Below, piece after piece: positions 41,346-49,386 of a stretch of DNA of 64,000 nt (the stretch's first letter is position 1; every line of letters starts with the position of its first letter). The DNA is from a virus. The DNA lies in the IMG/VR virus record IMGVR_UViG_3300042391_001376, positions 124,001 through 188,000 of that record. One strand, written 5' to 3'. A program made the position numbers and the translations under genes. The notes beneath the pieces were generated by a model. The model had not been told where the DNA came from. It worked only from the letters and a program-made list of their open reading frames with translations, and ran no database searches.

Positions 41346-41431
41346 TTCTTGGGGGGCCGAGCGAAGCGAGGCCTCCCTTACCCTAGTAGACTTCCGCAAG
41401 GAAGCTCATAAAAAAATTCGAGGTAGTCCTC
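41346..41431 (+). other. Cluster of three hairpins
   Basis: GGGGGGCC pairs with GGCCTCCC around GAGCGAAGCGAG (about 41351-41377); CTTCC-GCAA-GGAAG (41391-41404) has a GNRA loop; GAGG-TAGT-CCTC is at 41420-41431. No U tract follows, so it is more likely a processed or structured RNA end than a simple terminator. Confidence 0.45.
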
Positions 41432-41527
41432 AGACCGCCGAGAAAAAAAGAGTACAGATGTTGCAAGTGAGTACACGAGACTGCTATACTGATATCCTAG
41501 GAAATAAACACTAAAAGGAGATTATGT

Positions 41528-41743
41528 ATGCCTCGGCAGCATCAATCTAAAGCTGTTCGGAAAGTTCTTGCAGAACTAACCAGACTAGGCTTTAACGTTG
41601 AACAAAAGAAATCAGGTGTCTATCGGATCACTCCACCCCCAGGGGTAGATGGTCCACTGTATACGACACATGGCACGGAATCAGCATTGCATCCGATGCG
41701 CCGTGACTTTAAAAAATATTATAACATAGATATCAACGTTTAA
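41528..41743 (+). CDS. HicA-like dsRBD-fold protein (orphan)
   Basis: 71 residues from the ATG at 41528. 'RKVLAELTRLGFNVEQKKSGVY' and 'YTTHGTESALHPMRRDF' resemble HicA/YcfA-type proteins carried by actinophages, which have the same short alpha-beta fold and a His (H48, TTHGTE) in the region of the HicA catalytic His. No HicB partner is adjacent. It may be an RNA-binding or nuclease protein. Confidence 0.5.
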   Translation: MPRQHQSKAVRKVLAELTRLGFNVEQKKSGVYRITPPPGVDGPLYTTHGTESALHPMRRDFKKYYNIDINV

Positions 41744-42181
41744 AGTGTTTGCTTCCATGGGAGAGCTCATCTCGTATCTCTACTAGGTGGTGGTAGCTAT
41801 ACTTGGGTGGGTGGGCTCTCCCGCCCCCCTACACTATAAGTATTAAATTAAGTTTAATAATAAGATTAAGCTTACACTACCTCTACCACACACACACAAA
41901 ACCTAGACCCAACCCAACAAAAATGTTAGACAAACCAATAAATGGAACCCTCTCGCCCCAGCACCCATTATAACTTATATAACTCAGTATAAATCGATAT
42001 AAACATATAGATACACATGTGTACACACATCTATTCCGTATACAGTACACTTGTGTACACAATAAAGAATTCTCCCTCTGAATTCTGATATAGGAATAAG
42101 ACAGATCAACAATGCCTAGTCCGTATAGGATAGTATTAGAATAGTATTAGAATAAACAATGTATCGTGAAAGGATACTTAT
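41744..42181 (+). other. 438-base AT-rich region with palindromes and short repeats
   Basis: GGGAGAGC (41759-41766) pairs with GCTCTCCC (41815-41822), enclosing CTAC/GTAG: a structured tail after the HicA-like gene. Two copies of the perfect palindrome TGTGTACACA lie at 42018-42027 and 42052-42061. GAATTCT occurs twice near 42068-42085. TAGTATTAGAA is tandemly repeated at 42131-42152. No gene is present. Operators, or an origin, are the likely contents. Confidence 0.5.
42091..42104 (+). repeat. Recurring motif TAGGAATAAGACAG, copy 5
   Basis: A diverged copy of TAGGAATAAGTCGG, about 78 bases before the ATG at 42182. Confidence 0.5.
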
Positions 42182-42613
42182 ATGCTCTTTATGATGATGA
42201 TATGGTTAGCTGTAGCTTCTACCGTAGTAGAAATGATGTTCGCGGCAAGGATCCCAGCCTGGCGTAAGAACGCACACAAATACAAATGGGTTAACATGGC
42301 ACTATCCTTACTCTTATCATTCGTCCTAGGTGTAATGTTCGGTGCAGCCGGACTAATCGCCTTAGGTGCAGCCATGATATCCACCGTCCTATCCATCCCA
42401 GGCTATGCTATCCTACACTGGAATTATGATTCCAAGGAAGCACAAAAGCATGGTGGCAATATGACGCATTACCTTCGCGGCAAATGGATACAAGCATTCA
42501 AAGACCTAGCAAAGGTTATTTACGGAATTATTAGAATAATCACATTCCCCATCTGGGCAACCAGAGCAGTAATAAATAAACTTAACTCAGTCAAACAACG
42601 TAGGACGGCATAG
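42182..42613 (+). CDS. Membrane protein with about three helices
   Basis: 143 residues from the ATG at 42182. Hydrophobic segments are at about residues 2-20, 38-60 ('MALSLLLSFVLGVMFGAAGLIAL') and 62-80, followed by an amphipathic/basic C-terminal half. Topology would suit a small inner-membrane protein with a cytoplasmic tail. GAAAGGATACTT is the ribosome site. Role unknown. Confidence 0.62.
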   Translation: MLFMMMIWLAVASTVVEMMFAARIPAWRKNAHKYKWVNMALSLLLSFVLGVMFGAAGLIALGAAMISTVLSIPGYAILHWNYDSKEAQKHGGNMTHYLRGKWIQAFKDLAKVIYGIIRIITFPIWATRAVINKLNSVKQRRTA

Positions 42614-42672
42614 ACATCCTGTCAGCGAAAGCAATATAACAAAAAATTACAAAAAAATTTCGCGCCGAACGG

Positions 42673-42745
42673 GCCTTGGTAGCTCAGGGGATAGAGCAAC
42701 GGACTTCTAATCCGCAGGTCGTAGGTTCAATTCCTACCCAAGGCG
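42673..42745 (+). tRNA. tRNA-Arg (TCT anticodon)
   Basis: Acceptor GCCTTGG pairs with CCAAGGC; D arm GCTC/GAGC; anticodon loop CTTCTAA with TCT at 42706-42708; T arm GTAGG/CCTAC. No CCA is encoded. Reads AGA codons, frequent in AT-rich phage genes. Confidence 0.93.
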
Positions 42746-42790
42746 CCCACTCAAAATCAAAGAAGTGACAACCAAAGCAAAGGACATGTA

Positions 42791-43156
42791 ATGGCCAAAT
42801 ACTCTATGACATGGGAAGACCACTACTTTATCTTCTACAAGATGAACCGCAACAGAACCATAACTTCTGTCGGTACACCAAAGGAAATAACCCTTTGTAA
42901 TAACAAATACAACGAAGCATTCTACGGCGTTCGAGCCGGCAAATACGGTATTTTTATACCGTCAGACGCAGAACGCTGGGGAGTCTTCAGTTTTATCAAT
43001 AACATATGGACACCACAATTTGGTGACCTTATACCTAAAGAATATGAACGCCAACTGTACACTCTGGACCAAGGACGCTTTGCGCTCCTCAGAAGAAGTA
43101 CAGTGAATATTAATTTCTCAATAACCACCAAAACAAACACAAAGGCTAAATCATGA
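42791..43156 (+). CDS. Hypothetical protein
   Basis: 121 residues beginning MAKYSMTWEDHYFIFYKM; a GAC...ATGTA region precedes the start and the stop overlaps the next ATG. Beta-rich, basic at the C-terminus ('STVNINFSITTKTNTKAKS'). No family recognised. Confidence 0.6.
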   Translation: MAKYSMTWEDHYFIFYKMNRNRTITSVGTPKEITLCNNKYNEAFYGVRAGKYGIFIPSDAERWGVFSFINNIWTPQFGDLIPKEYERQLYTLDQGRFALLRRSTVNINFSITTKTNTKAKS

Positions 43157-43797
43157 GTACCGTCCGAATCAACCTCCCAAATGACATCACTATTGAAGCA
43201 ACACCCGACCAAGCAGTTGCTATCCTAGCCAAGCTGTCTACCCCTAACGCAGAGACTGAAGATCAGCGTATTAACAGAATTAAAGCTCAGAATGCGGCAA
43301 TTAAGCCTAAGCTTGAAGCCGAACTAAAAGAGCTTGAAGCCAAGATTGTCAAAGACAAGAAGGCTCCAGCTAATAAAACAATCATTGCTGACCTTCCAGT
43401 ATCATCACAAATCAGTCGTCCACAGCGTGAAGTATTGGACTCAATATTCTTCTACGCCCCAAGCAGAACAAAGTCTAAAGGCAAAGCAGCTTATGTGGCG
43501 GCCATCTTAATGGATCGCGAAATACACAGCATGCAAGAGCTTAAGCGTCTTTCTAATGCGCCAACAAGCACCGTCACATTTGCTATACGCCGTCTACGCG
43601 AAGCTGGTAGCACCGTTGAAGTTAGCTCGCAAGTAATGAGTAAGAATACTTTAGTACAGCTTACTCGTCTTGCTAAACCTAAGTTTAAAGTTAACAGAAC
43701 ACTTACGCGTACTAAAACAAAGACACAGAATTCCTCTGCGTCAGCAAAGAATTCACCAATCATAATCCCTAAAGGATTCACAGAACTAACCGTGTAA
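43153..43797 (+). CDS. Probable DNA-binding protein with winged-helix-like segment
   Basis: 214 residues, overlapping the previous stop by four bases. N-terminal coiled/helical part ('KPKLEAELKELEAKIVKDKKAP'), then 'MQELKRLSNAPTSTVTFAIRRLREAGSTVEV', which has the helix-turn-helix and wing pattern of MarR-like proteins. The C-terminus is Thr/Lys-rich. A DNA-binding role is inferred. Confidence 0.5.
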   Translation: MSTVRINLPNDITIEATPDQAVAILAKLSTPNAETEDQRINRIKAQNAAIKPKLEAELKELEAKIVKDKKAPANKTIIADLPVSSQISRPQREVLDSIFFYAPSRTKSKGKAAYVAAILMDREIHSMQELKRLSNAPTSTVTFAIRRLREAGSTVEVSSQVMSKNTLVQLTRLAKPKFKVNRTLTRTKTKTQNSSASAKNSPIIIPKGFTELTV

Positions 43798-43817
43798 ACG
43801 GTTAACAAGTTGTCAGT

Positions 43818-43927
43818 ACTGGGCTATGTAATCAAGGTTGTTCATGGTCTGATTGCACAGGGTCCCTTTCAACTTAAACTTCCTGAGAGTTTAAGTCCGC
43901 TCCGCTTCCCCAGGCGTGAGCCCCAGT
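43818..43927 (+). ncRNA. Candidate structured RNA, 110 bases
   Basis: ACTGGGCT (43818) pairs with AGCCCCAGT (ending 43927) with one bulge, closing a domain that includes the perfect stem ACTTAAAC (43872-43879)/GTTTAAGT (43889-43896). It lies in a region without a gene between two coding regions, and is GC-richer than the flanks. No known RNA family was matched by eye. Confidence 0.45.
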
Positions 43928-43951
43928 CTGGCATTTATTTAAAGGAATATT

Positions 43952-44413
43952 ATGACCATAACACAAACAGAAATACCAGCACATATAGAGCAATTACTTG
44001 ATGTACACAATACATTATGGGATGCTCTCTCAGACTCCTATGCCGGTTTAAAATTAGACTATAAAGGCAGTAAGTATGATATATATAAGCCAGAACATAA
44101 TGGCTTTACATCTACTGTTCTATCTAATGACAACGGCAAAAACTTTTTGTGGATTACACAAAATTTAAACAAGTCATCTTACGGTTCATTCGAAATTAAA
44201 AGAGCTCGCTCTCAAGGAGACGATAAACGTATCACTTGGATAGTTGATAACAGCAATGATAAATTTTATTATTGCGCTCTTATTAAAACTTGTGTTTATT
44301 TTGATGGCAAAAAAGATATTCTTGTCGAAAGATATATCAACGATAACACAGAAGTTGTTTATTGTACCAATCCAACTTATGCAAGTTACGTTACACACAA
44401 ATCAAAATATTAA
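43952..44413 (+). CDS. Hypothetical protein
   Basis: 153 residues, beginning MTITQTEIPAHIEQLLDVHN; AAAGGAATATT upstream. Mixed alpha/beta with 'KFYYCALIKTCVYFDGKKDILV'. Codon use is as AT-rich as the right arm. No recognisable domain. Confidence 0.6.
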   Translation: MTITQTEIPAHIEQLLDVHNTLWDALSDSYAGLKLDYKGSKYDIYKPEHNGFTSTVLSNDNGKNFLWITQNLNKSSYGSFEIKRARSQGDDKRITWIVDNSNDKFYYCALIKTCVYFDGKKDILVERYINDNTEVVYCTNPTYASYVTHKSKY

Positions 44414-44488
44414 CTCAAAAATGTTGGACACCTTAATTTATACACCTTAGGTGTTCACGCATACATTATATATATATTTCTTGTAATG

Positions 44489-44517
44489 TTGCATTCTAAT
44501 AAATTAAGTGTTATACT
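44489..44517 (+). promoter_or_regulatory. Sigma-70 type promoter
   Basis: TTGCAT (44489-44494), a 17-base spacer and TATACT (44512-44517), close to the consensus TTGACA-17-TATAAT. It would start transcription about 80 bases before the HTH gene at 44604. A palindrome ACACCTTAGGTGT (44442-44454) upstream could be an operator. Confidence 0.6.
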
Positions 44518-44603
44518 ATATTTCTAGTAAAAATAAGATATTATTTATATACCTATATATACCTTTCATAACTCAAATTAACTCACATTAAGGACATATT
44601 ATC

Positions 44604-44807
44604 ATGGCTAAGCCTTCAAAAACACCCCTCATTCAAGAATTCATTTCAATGAATAATGGAAAGACATTTTCCACAAAAGAGATGTGCAAAGAAATCGGAG
44701 TAAGTCTTCCTACTCTTCTTGCATTCATCAAAAACAATCCAGACACCTTTAGCTCAATGAGCTATGGCGTCTACAAGATCGAAGTAAACATACAGGCTAC
44801 ATACTAA
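44604..44807 (+). CDS. Small helix-turn-helix protein
   Basis: 67 residues. 'KTFSTKEMCKEIGVSLPTLLAFIKNNPDTF' fits a helix-turn-helix, with a short beta wing ('SMSYGVYKIEVNIQ') after it, so a winged-helix DNA-binding regulator. AAGGAC lies about 13 bases before the ATG. It has its own canonical promoter. Target unknown. Confidence 0.6.
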   Translation: MAKPSKTPLIQEFISMNNGKTFSTKEMCKEIGVSLPTLLAFIKNNPDTFSSMSYGVYKIEVNIQATY

Positions 44808-44969
44808 AACATATATACAAATAAAGAATGAAACTTAACTTTTATTCTTTATACAGGTACTATTCATCTATCGTTAATAAACGATAGCGCAGGTAAGTTA
44901 ACACTTACCCATCCCCTAAACAAGGATATGTATTGAATAGATACTTGTTACACCACCATATATGTGATA
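44808..44969 (+). other. Intergenic hairpins after the HTH gene
   Basis: ATAAAGAAT (44821-44829) pairs perfectly with ATTCTTTAT (44844-44852), and CTATCGTT-AATA-AACGATAG forms an eight-pair hairpin at 44868-44887. Neither has a strong U tract. The remainder leads into the riboswitch. No gene is seen. Confidence 0.5.
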
Positions 44970-45126
44970 GAATAATACCAATGCCCGTAACCAGCGGGCA
45001 GGGGAATAATCCCTAACGTAACAGAGAAATACTGTGAAGTCGGAGATGGCTAACCTTGCCACTGTGACGGGCATTTCGTATATGTCCGCACATCTTCGGT
45101 TTCGCAACCTGCGCCGTACTAATGGT
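44970..45126 (+). promoter_or_regulatory. Cobalamin-class riboswitch, probable
   Basis: Conserved boxes occur in the canonical order: a GCCCG/CGGGC stem (44983-44999) directly followed by AGGGGAA, then GTGAAGTCGG (known GTGxAAxTCCG box), TTGCCACTGTGACGGG (known GCCACTGT box), and AACCTGCGCC (known xACCTGCC box). ATGCCCGT (44981-44988) also pairs with ACGGGCAT (45067-45074). ACCA near 44977 can pair with TGGT at 45123 to close P1. A TTTCC/GGAAA hairpin (about 45126-45140) before the AAAGGAG site is a possible expression platform. Cobalamin riboswitches usually turn genes off when B12 binds. The assignment is by eye, not by covariance model. Confidence 0.62.
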
Positions 45127-45173
45127 TTCCATTTCGGAAATCAGACAAAGACGAAAAGGAGCGAACACGGAAT

Positions 45174-45770
45174 ATGCAGAATAAATATAACAAATCAATT
45201 ATAGGTGTTATAGCTATATTTTTAGCTTTAACAACTGGAGCCAATGCGCTACTTGCGCAAAAAGTTCCTGACATGGAACCTCCCAGTACCCCTTGGGTAC
45301 TTAGACACATTCCCGACATAATTGAAAGTAAAACAGCACAAGAACCAATTGCCTTTAAACATGGTGATGTATCATGGTTGGCAGACCTAGCTATTAAAGT
45401 AGGCTGGCCCAAGAAAACAATACCTCGCTTAGAGCACATTGTTCTTCGCGAATCAGGCGGTTGTCCTAACCGCATTGGTGGATCCATAGTTGATAAGAAC
45501 TGTAATATTATTGGACACACAGGTGCTACCAATAAATCCGACTCAGGATTATTACAGATCAACGGTGTTAACTGGGATCCTAAAAGACCAGGAACACAAA
45601 TTGCTTGTGCTCGACTTAGGATATGTACACAGGAAGCTATATTAGATCCTGTCAACAATCTTAAAGTGGGACTTCTTCTTTATGAAGAAGCTGGTTGGGG
45701 ACCTTGGGACCCATGTCAGTGGGGCCCAGAGTACGCAAGCAGATGCAAAACAATGCCTAAAATGCCTTGA
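45174..45770 (+). CDS. Secreted lysozyme-like / Rpf-type cell-wall hydrolase
   Basis: 198 residues. Signal peptide or signal anchor at residues 7-27 ('SIIGVIAIFLALTTGANALLA'), then a 30-residue linker. The lysozyme-like fold is indicated by 'LEHIVLRESGG' (candidate catalytic Glu), 'SDSGLLQINGVNWD' and 'VNNLKVGLLLYEEAGWGPW', a pattern shared by phage transglycosylases and Rpf proteins. Four Cys could form disulfides outside the cell. Ribosome site AAAGGAG. The leader carries the cobalamin-type riboswitch; a terminator follows. Confidence 0.75.
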   Translation: MQNKYNKSIIGVIAIFLALTTGANALLAQKVPDMEPPSTPWVLRHIPDIIESKTAQEPIAFKHGDVSWLADLAIKVGWPKKTIPRLEHIVLRESGGCPNRIGGSIVDKNCNIIGHTGATNKSDSGLLQINGVNWDPKRPGTQIACARLRICTQEAILDPVNNLKVGLLLYEEAGWGPWDPCQWGPEYASRCKTMPKMP

Positions 45771-45792
45771 TGATAATAATCATTTAGGTTTA

Positions 45793-45806
45793 TAGGAATA
45801 AGACGG
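45793..45806 (+). repeat. Recurring motif TAGGAATAAGACGG, copy 6
   Basis: Lies immediately before the terminator hairpin at 45805 and about 90 bases upstream of the RNA polymerase paralogue. Confidence 0.55.
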
Positions 45807-45829
45807 GGGGCCGAAAGGCCCCCCTTTTT
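45805..45829 (+). terminator. Strong intrinsic terminator
   Basis: GGGGGGCC-GAAA-GGCCCCCC is a perfect eight-pair stem with a GNRA loop, followed by TTTTT. It separates the lysozyme-like gene from the 45897 gene, so the latter needs its own promoter or readthrough. Confidence 0.95.
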
Positions 45830-45896
45830 AGTTAACCCAAAAAACATCTTTTTTTGCTAATTCAAAAGTATAGCAAAAACTTAAACTGAAAGGTAC

Positions 45897-48530
45897 ATGA
45901 ACATGCCAATATATCAGCCTGCCGTCCGTTTACAAACAATGCACAACGGACCATTGCGAAGCATTAACGATTATCAATTTGGATTCTATGATGTCGGCTT
46001 CGGTCGGCAAGCTCTTCAATATCTTCACGAAGTAGAAGGTCTTGAAAATCCAATATTTAGAATGGCTACTATGCCAATTCCTTCCAATAAGATTGAAGCA
46101 AAGATTGCAGAAGCATACATCCGTAATCCTAACATCTGCTATTCAATAGTAGATAAAAATAAGATCGTATTAGTACATATCAACGGCAACGATGGTTGGC
46201 TTGATGTATACAAGAAACTTGGTTATGAAATCCTTAGTGGCGACAAGACAGCTAAGCGACTCAAAACCTTCCACCGTGCAGCATTGTTAAATGCTCACTT
46301 CACTAAAGATGAAATCAATGTCCAGATCGTAGATCCAGATGAATATTCATCTTGGTCATTTGAAGATCCATCCTTTCAAGAATGGGCTACAAAAGAATAC
46401 CCTAATATCGACGTTACAGATCCTAAGGTCATCGAGCGTTTGCTTGATGGCGGTTTCGTAATCTCTCGTAAGTTTATTCAGCGTGCAGCTGAAAACTTAC
46501 CAGTATACGAACCACACAAAACTTTAGATACTAAAGAATATTATTACGACTGGCGTGTTCGTAAGAACTTTATTAAAGATATGATGGAATGCTCTATATT
46601 CAATACTCGTATTGTATTCGAAGAGGGTTTCCTCAAGGGCAATGCCATCGTATCTGACAACATGCCAGAAGGTGTAGATATTATCACTACACGCACAAAT
46701 ATAAAGAACGAAATCAAGTATCACAATGGCTTTCAGTTTCTAGCTGAGCCAGTGGGATCGTATGATTCTGTTCTTACTGACACCCAAACTGTTATTAATC
46801 TTCCTAAACTATTCCCTAACGCTGATCTAGAGTATTGGCTTGACGAAGAATACAAAAAGATCTTTGATCTTGCTGTATCCGACAAGCTACTCACTAACTG
46901 GCGTGCAGTTTACAAGCGTCAGTTCCGCAAAATCCACGAAGCAGAAGACGAAGAAGCATATGCCCGCATGAACTATGTGGGCTATCGTTGGCGTAAGCTT
47001 GGCATGAAAATCACTGATTCACCATGGTTGTTTGAAACCTTGGCGATCAGTCATGCCCGACCATTTGCCGATTCATCTAAGCCTCGTATACCAGTTCCAT
47101 GCGCAATAAGTGAACAGGTTATTCCTGAGTCACTTTCTCGTATGGCTGGCTATGACATCGAAGTAGACCAAGGCAAGATACGACGTATCGAAGAACTTGG
47201 TGTACACGTAGTTAGTGACCTTGACTGGCTAGAAATGTATGAGAGCCATGGCGGTCACGACGAGGACGACTACTTCAAGCTGTTCTATCGCACCATGCGT
47301 GGTGGCGAATACGACGGCAAGAAGGTAGTTATCATCTGCCGTTCACCCAATGACCTTGGTGAGTATTCAATCTTTGAATACACCGAAGGTGATTGGTCTC
47401 CAGTATGGCACAACGCTGCTGGTATCCCAACAGAATTTCCAGAAATAAGCGGACGTGACTGGCCAAAGCGTTTAAGTAAAGCTATCTTTGATGGCGACAT
47501 TACTTATTCAGGTTTGCCATCTAAATCACTACCTAAAACTAAGCCTGAACAGGCACCCTATACACCTGACGACGTCATTCGAGATATGAATATCGCAATG
47601 GCTGGCGGTCAAATCGGTGGATATGTAAATGCTTGCATGCTTTATTCTTCGGTGATTCACCGTCACCGTCCAATTCAATTGTGCACTTTAGAGACTGCTC
47701 TCGACAAATGCATTAACCCAGATTCTATAGAAGATGTTATAGCAATTGACAACGAAGCTAAAGCTATTGTTCGTCAAGTTATCGAAAGCAAAACCCCAAT
47801 CGATCAATTCGTTTGGAGTACTCGTGGTTCAGCCCGTTTACTTGAAGAAGATGATGATCTTCTGATAGATGAAAACGGCAAGCTAACCATGATGTCTAAA
47901 TTATGCTATGATAAATTTGCAGAACACACTGCTCGCGTTCGTGAATGGGCACAAAATAATGCCCGTCCATCCGATCCACGCATAGCAGAATTGGGCAATA
48001 GCCAATTGCAAATGTTCTATCATGCACTACCAATTGTCAACCAGTTCCGCTCAGGCATATGGTCAATTAATACATCTGAAGCAACAGCTGAAAATGGATC
48101 TATTGTACGCAACTCTTGGGAATATTTATATTCCAAACAAGTTGACATCATCAATTCATTTGAACTTGAATCTGATCGTCACGACTTCGTACTTGCACTA
48201 TATTCTGTCTGTCTTAATGTGCCAACCAAAGGTGGCAAAATTACAGACCATTATATGATGAACAGATTTGTTTATCCATATCTAGAATCCGCTTTGCAGT
48301 ATTATGGTTTGGGCAAATCTGTCAACTTCCTGATGCAAGAAGATGGTGATGTTAAGATTCTCGAAACATTAGTTACCGAATGGAAGTTTACCGATCCTGA
48401 AGGCAACTCAACTTTATTCAATGATCCAATTGAATTTCAACAAGCTCAGTCTGTTTATTCTAAAGTTCAATTTGTTACAAATTCTGCTTCGTTACTTTCT
48501 TCGGAAGTACGAACTACTTCAAAGTATTAA
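45897..48530 (+). CDS. Paralogue of the putative two-barrel RNA polymerase, altered metal loop
   Basis: 877 residues from the ATG at 45897 (or 45903; AAAGG lies just upstream). It aligns by eye with the 33386 protein: 'EEGFLKGNAIVSD' (K247) matches 'EGCMLKGLLHIVED'; 'GGHDEDDYFKLF' (D455, D457, D458) matches 'WDQDGDMARF' at nearly the same distance from the Lys (208 versus 212); 'VVIICRSPNDLGEYSI' matches 'VVIIRSPNGPGGYSI'. The later 'GGQIGGYVNACMLYSS' and 'VIAIDNEAKAI' match the helix and acid region after the metal loop. The Gly of DxDGD is missing. It may be an active divergent polymerase or a partner subunit. Confidence 0.5.
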   Translation: MNMPIYQPAVRLQTMHNGPLRSINDYQFGFYDVGFGRQALQYLHEVEGLENPIFRMATMPIPSNKIEAKIAEAYIRNPNICYSIVDKNKIVLVHINGNDGWLDVYKKLGYEILSGDKTAKRLKTFHRAALLNAHFTKDEINVQIVDPDEYSSWSFEDPSFQEWATKEYPNIDVTDPKVIERLLDGGFVISRKFIQRAAENLPVYEPHKTLDTKEYYYDWRVRKNFIKDMMECSIFNTRIVFEEGFLKGNAIVSDNMPEGVDIITTRTNIKNEIKYHNGFQFLAEPVGSYDSVLTDTQTVINLPKLFPNADLEYWLDEEYKKIFDLAVSDKLLTNWRAVYKRQFRKIHEAEDEEAYARMNYVGYRWRKLGMKITDSPWLFETLAISHARPFADSSKPRIPVPCAISEQVIPESLSRMAGYDIEVDQGKIRRIEELGVHVVSDLDWLEMYESHGGHDEDDYFKLFYRTMRGGEYDGKKVVIICRSPNDLGEYSIFEYTEGDWSPVWHNAAGIPTEFPEISGRDWPKRLSKAIFDGDITYSGLPSKSLPKTKPEQAPYTPDDVIRDMNIAMAGGQIGGYVNACMLYSSVIHRHRPIQLCTLETALDKCINPDSIEDVIAIDNEAKAIVRQVIESKTPIDQFVWSTRGSARLLEEDDDLLIDENGKLTMMSKLCYDKFAEHTARVREWAQNNARPSDPRIAELGNSQLQMFYHALPIVNQFRSGIWSINTSEATAENGSIVRNSWEYLYSKQVDIINSFELESDRHDFVLALYSVCLNVPTKGGKITDHYMMNRFVYPYLESALQYYGLGKSVNFLMQEDGDVKILETLVTEWKFTDPEGNSTLFNDPIEFQQAQSVYSKVQFVTNSASLLSSEVRTTSKY

Positions 48531-48539
48531 GGAGACAAC

Positions 48540-48770
48540 ATGAAAATATCATCTAAACTTGGCAAGTACACAGGTAAATTCTGTCGTTTTATGAAACGAA
48601 GAGAAACACGCGCAGCGTGGCTAACAGCAGAATGGGCCGCAAGTACTTTAGCATTTGCTACAACAGTTTATGCATTGCTTGTAATTGGTTCCCCTTTACT
48701 AGCATTGCTCTTTTTAGCTATTTACGCTTACGGTAGTTACGCATTGTTTTCAATAATGCTATCTAAATAG
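48540..48770 (+). CDS. Small membrane protein, two helices
   Basis: 76 residues. Basic N-terminus ('CRFMKRRETRAAWL'), then two closely spaced hydrophobic helices ('STLAFATTVYALLVIGSPLLALLFLAIYAYGSY'). A compact helical hairpin such as this resembles class II holins, but position and sequence give no proof. AAGGAGACAAC is the ribosome site. Confidence 0.55.
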   Translation: MKISSKLGKYTGKFCRFMKRRETRAAWLTAEWAASTLAFATTVYALLVIGSPLLALLFLAIYAYGSYALFSIMLSK

Positions 48771-48781
48771 ATTGGATTTAT

Positions 48782-49384
48782 ATGTCTGATATTAAATATT
48801 CTAACTTAGAAATGTTCTGCAAAGAACCACAACAAGAAATAATTAACATAAAGAAATCATTCGAAGAACACGTATCACTTGTCCCCGATACAAAGTTTAG
48901 ACCTAAACTTATGTTGTTTGATTTCTTTGGAACTAAGAAATTTGGTATATCTTCTAAACAATATGATACCGAAAAAGATTTCTATATTTCAATTTCAGAA
49001 ATGCTTTATGCCTACTCTGGCTTTAATGCTGGTTCATGTCTTTTGGTATTAGATTCTAATTCTAAAATAAATGATCATTCTTCTGGCGCTTTAGTTGTTT
49101 ACTTTGCGTCAGACGATGCAGCTGCAAGCATCAAACTCTATTACCATCAAACTGAGTCTAACTCAATTGAATGGATTGAATCTGAAGATGAACATGAAGT
49201 GATAGATTTAAAATCTAAAGATTCACCAAATAGAATAGTTGAACTATTATTTGTTCACACTCATCTCGATAGAGAACCATTCACTCAATCTGAATTACTT
49301 TCCTACTATTCATTGAAAGGTTATAACTTTAGATCTTTTAAAGATTTAAAAACTTTTTATATAGACTATAGTTTTAAAAACTAA
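48782..49384 (+). CDS. Hypothetical protein
   Basis: 200 residues beginning MSDIKYSNLEMFCKEPQQ. Soluble, alternating strands and helices ('GALVVYFASDDAAASIKLYY'). No family recognised; no strong ribosome site is visible before the ATG at 48782 (GATTGGATTT). Confidence 0.6.
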   Translation: MSDIKYSNLEMFCKEPQQEIINIKKSFEEHVSLVPDTKFRPKLMLFDFFGTKKFGISSKQYDTEKDFYISISEMLYAYSGFNAGSCLLVLDSNSKINDHSSGALVVYFASDDAAASIKLYYHQTESNSIEWIESEDEHEVIDLKSKDSPNRIVELLFVHTHLDREPFTQSELLSYYSLKGYNFRSFKDLKTFYIDYSFKN

Positions 49385-49386
49385 TT

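Noticed and set aside
42131-42152. Iterons of a replication origin (TAGTATTAGAA twice)
   Set aside because: Only two tandem copies and no adjacent initiator gene recognised; kept only as part of the described gap.
44981-45074. c-di-AMP (ydaO-type) riboswitch, suggested by GCTAACCTTG and the downstream cell-wall hydrolase
   Set aside because: Only one box fits ydaO, whereas four boxes in order fit the cobalamin class.
48540-48770. Firm holin call
   Set aside because: Two close helices fit a holin, but there is no neighbouring endolysin or dual-start motif, so it is listed only as a membrane protein.
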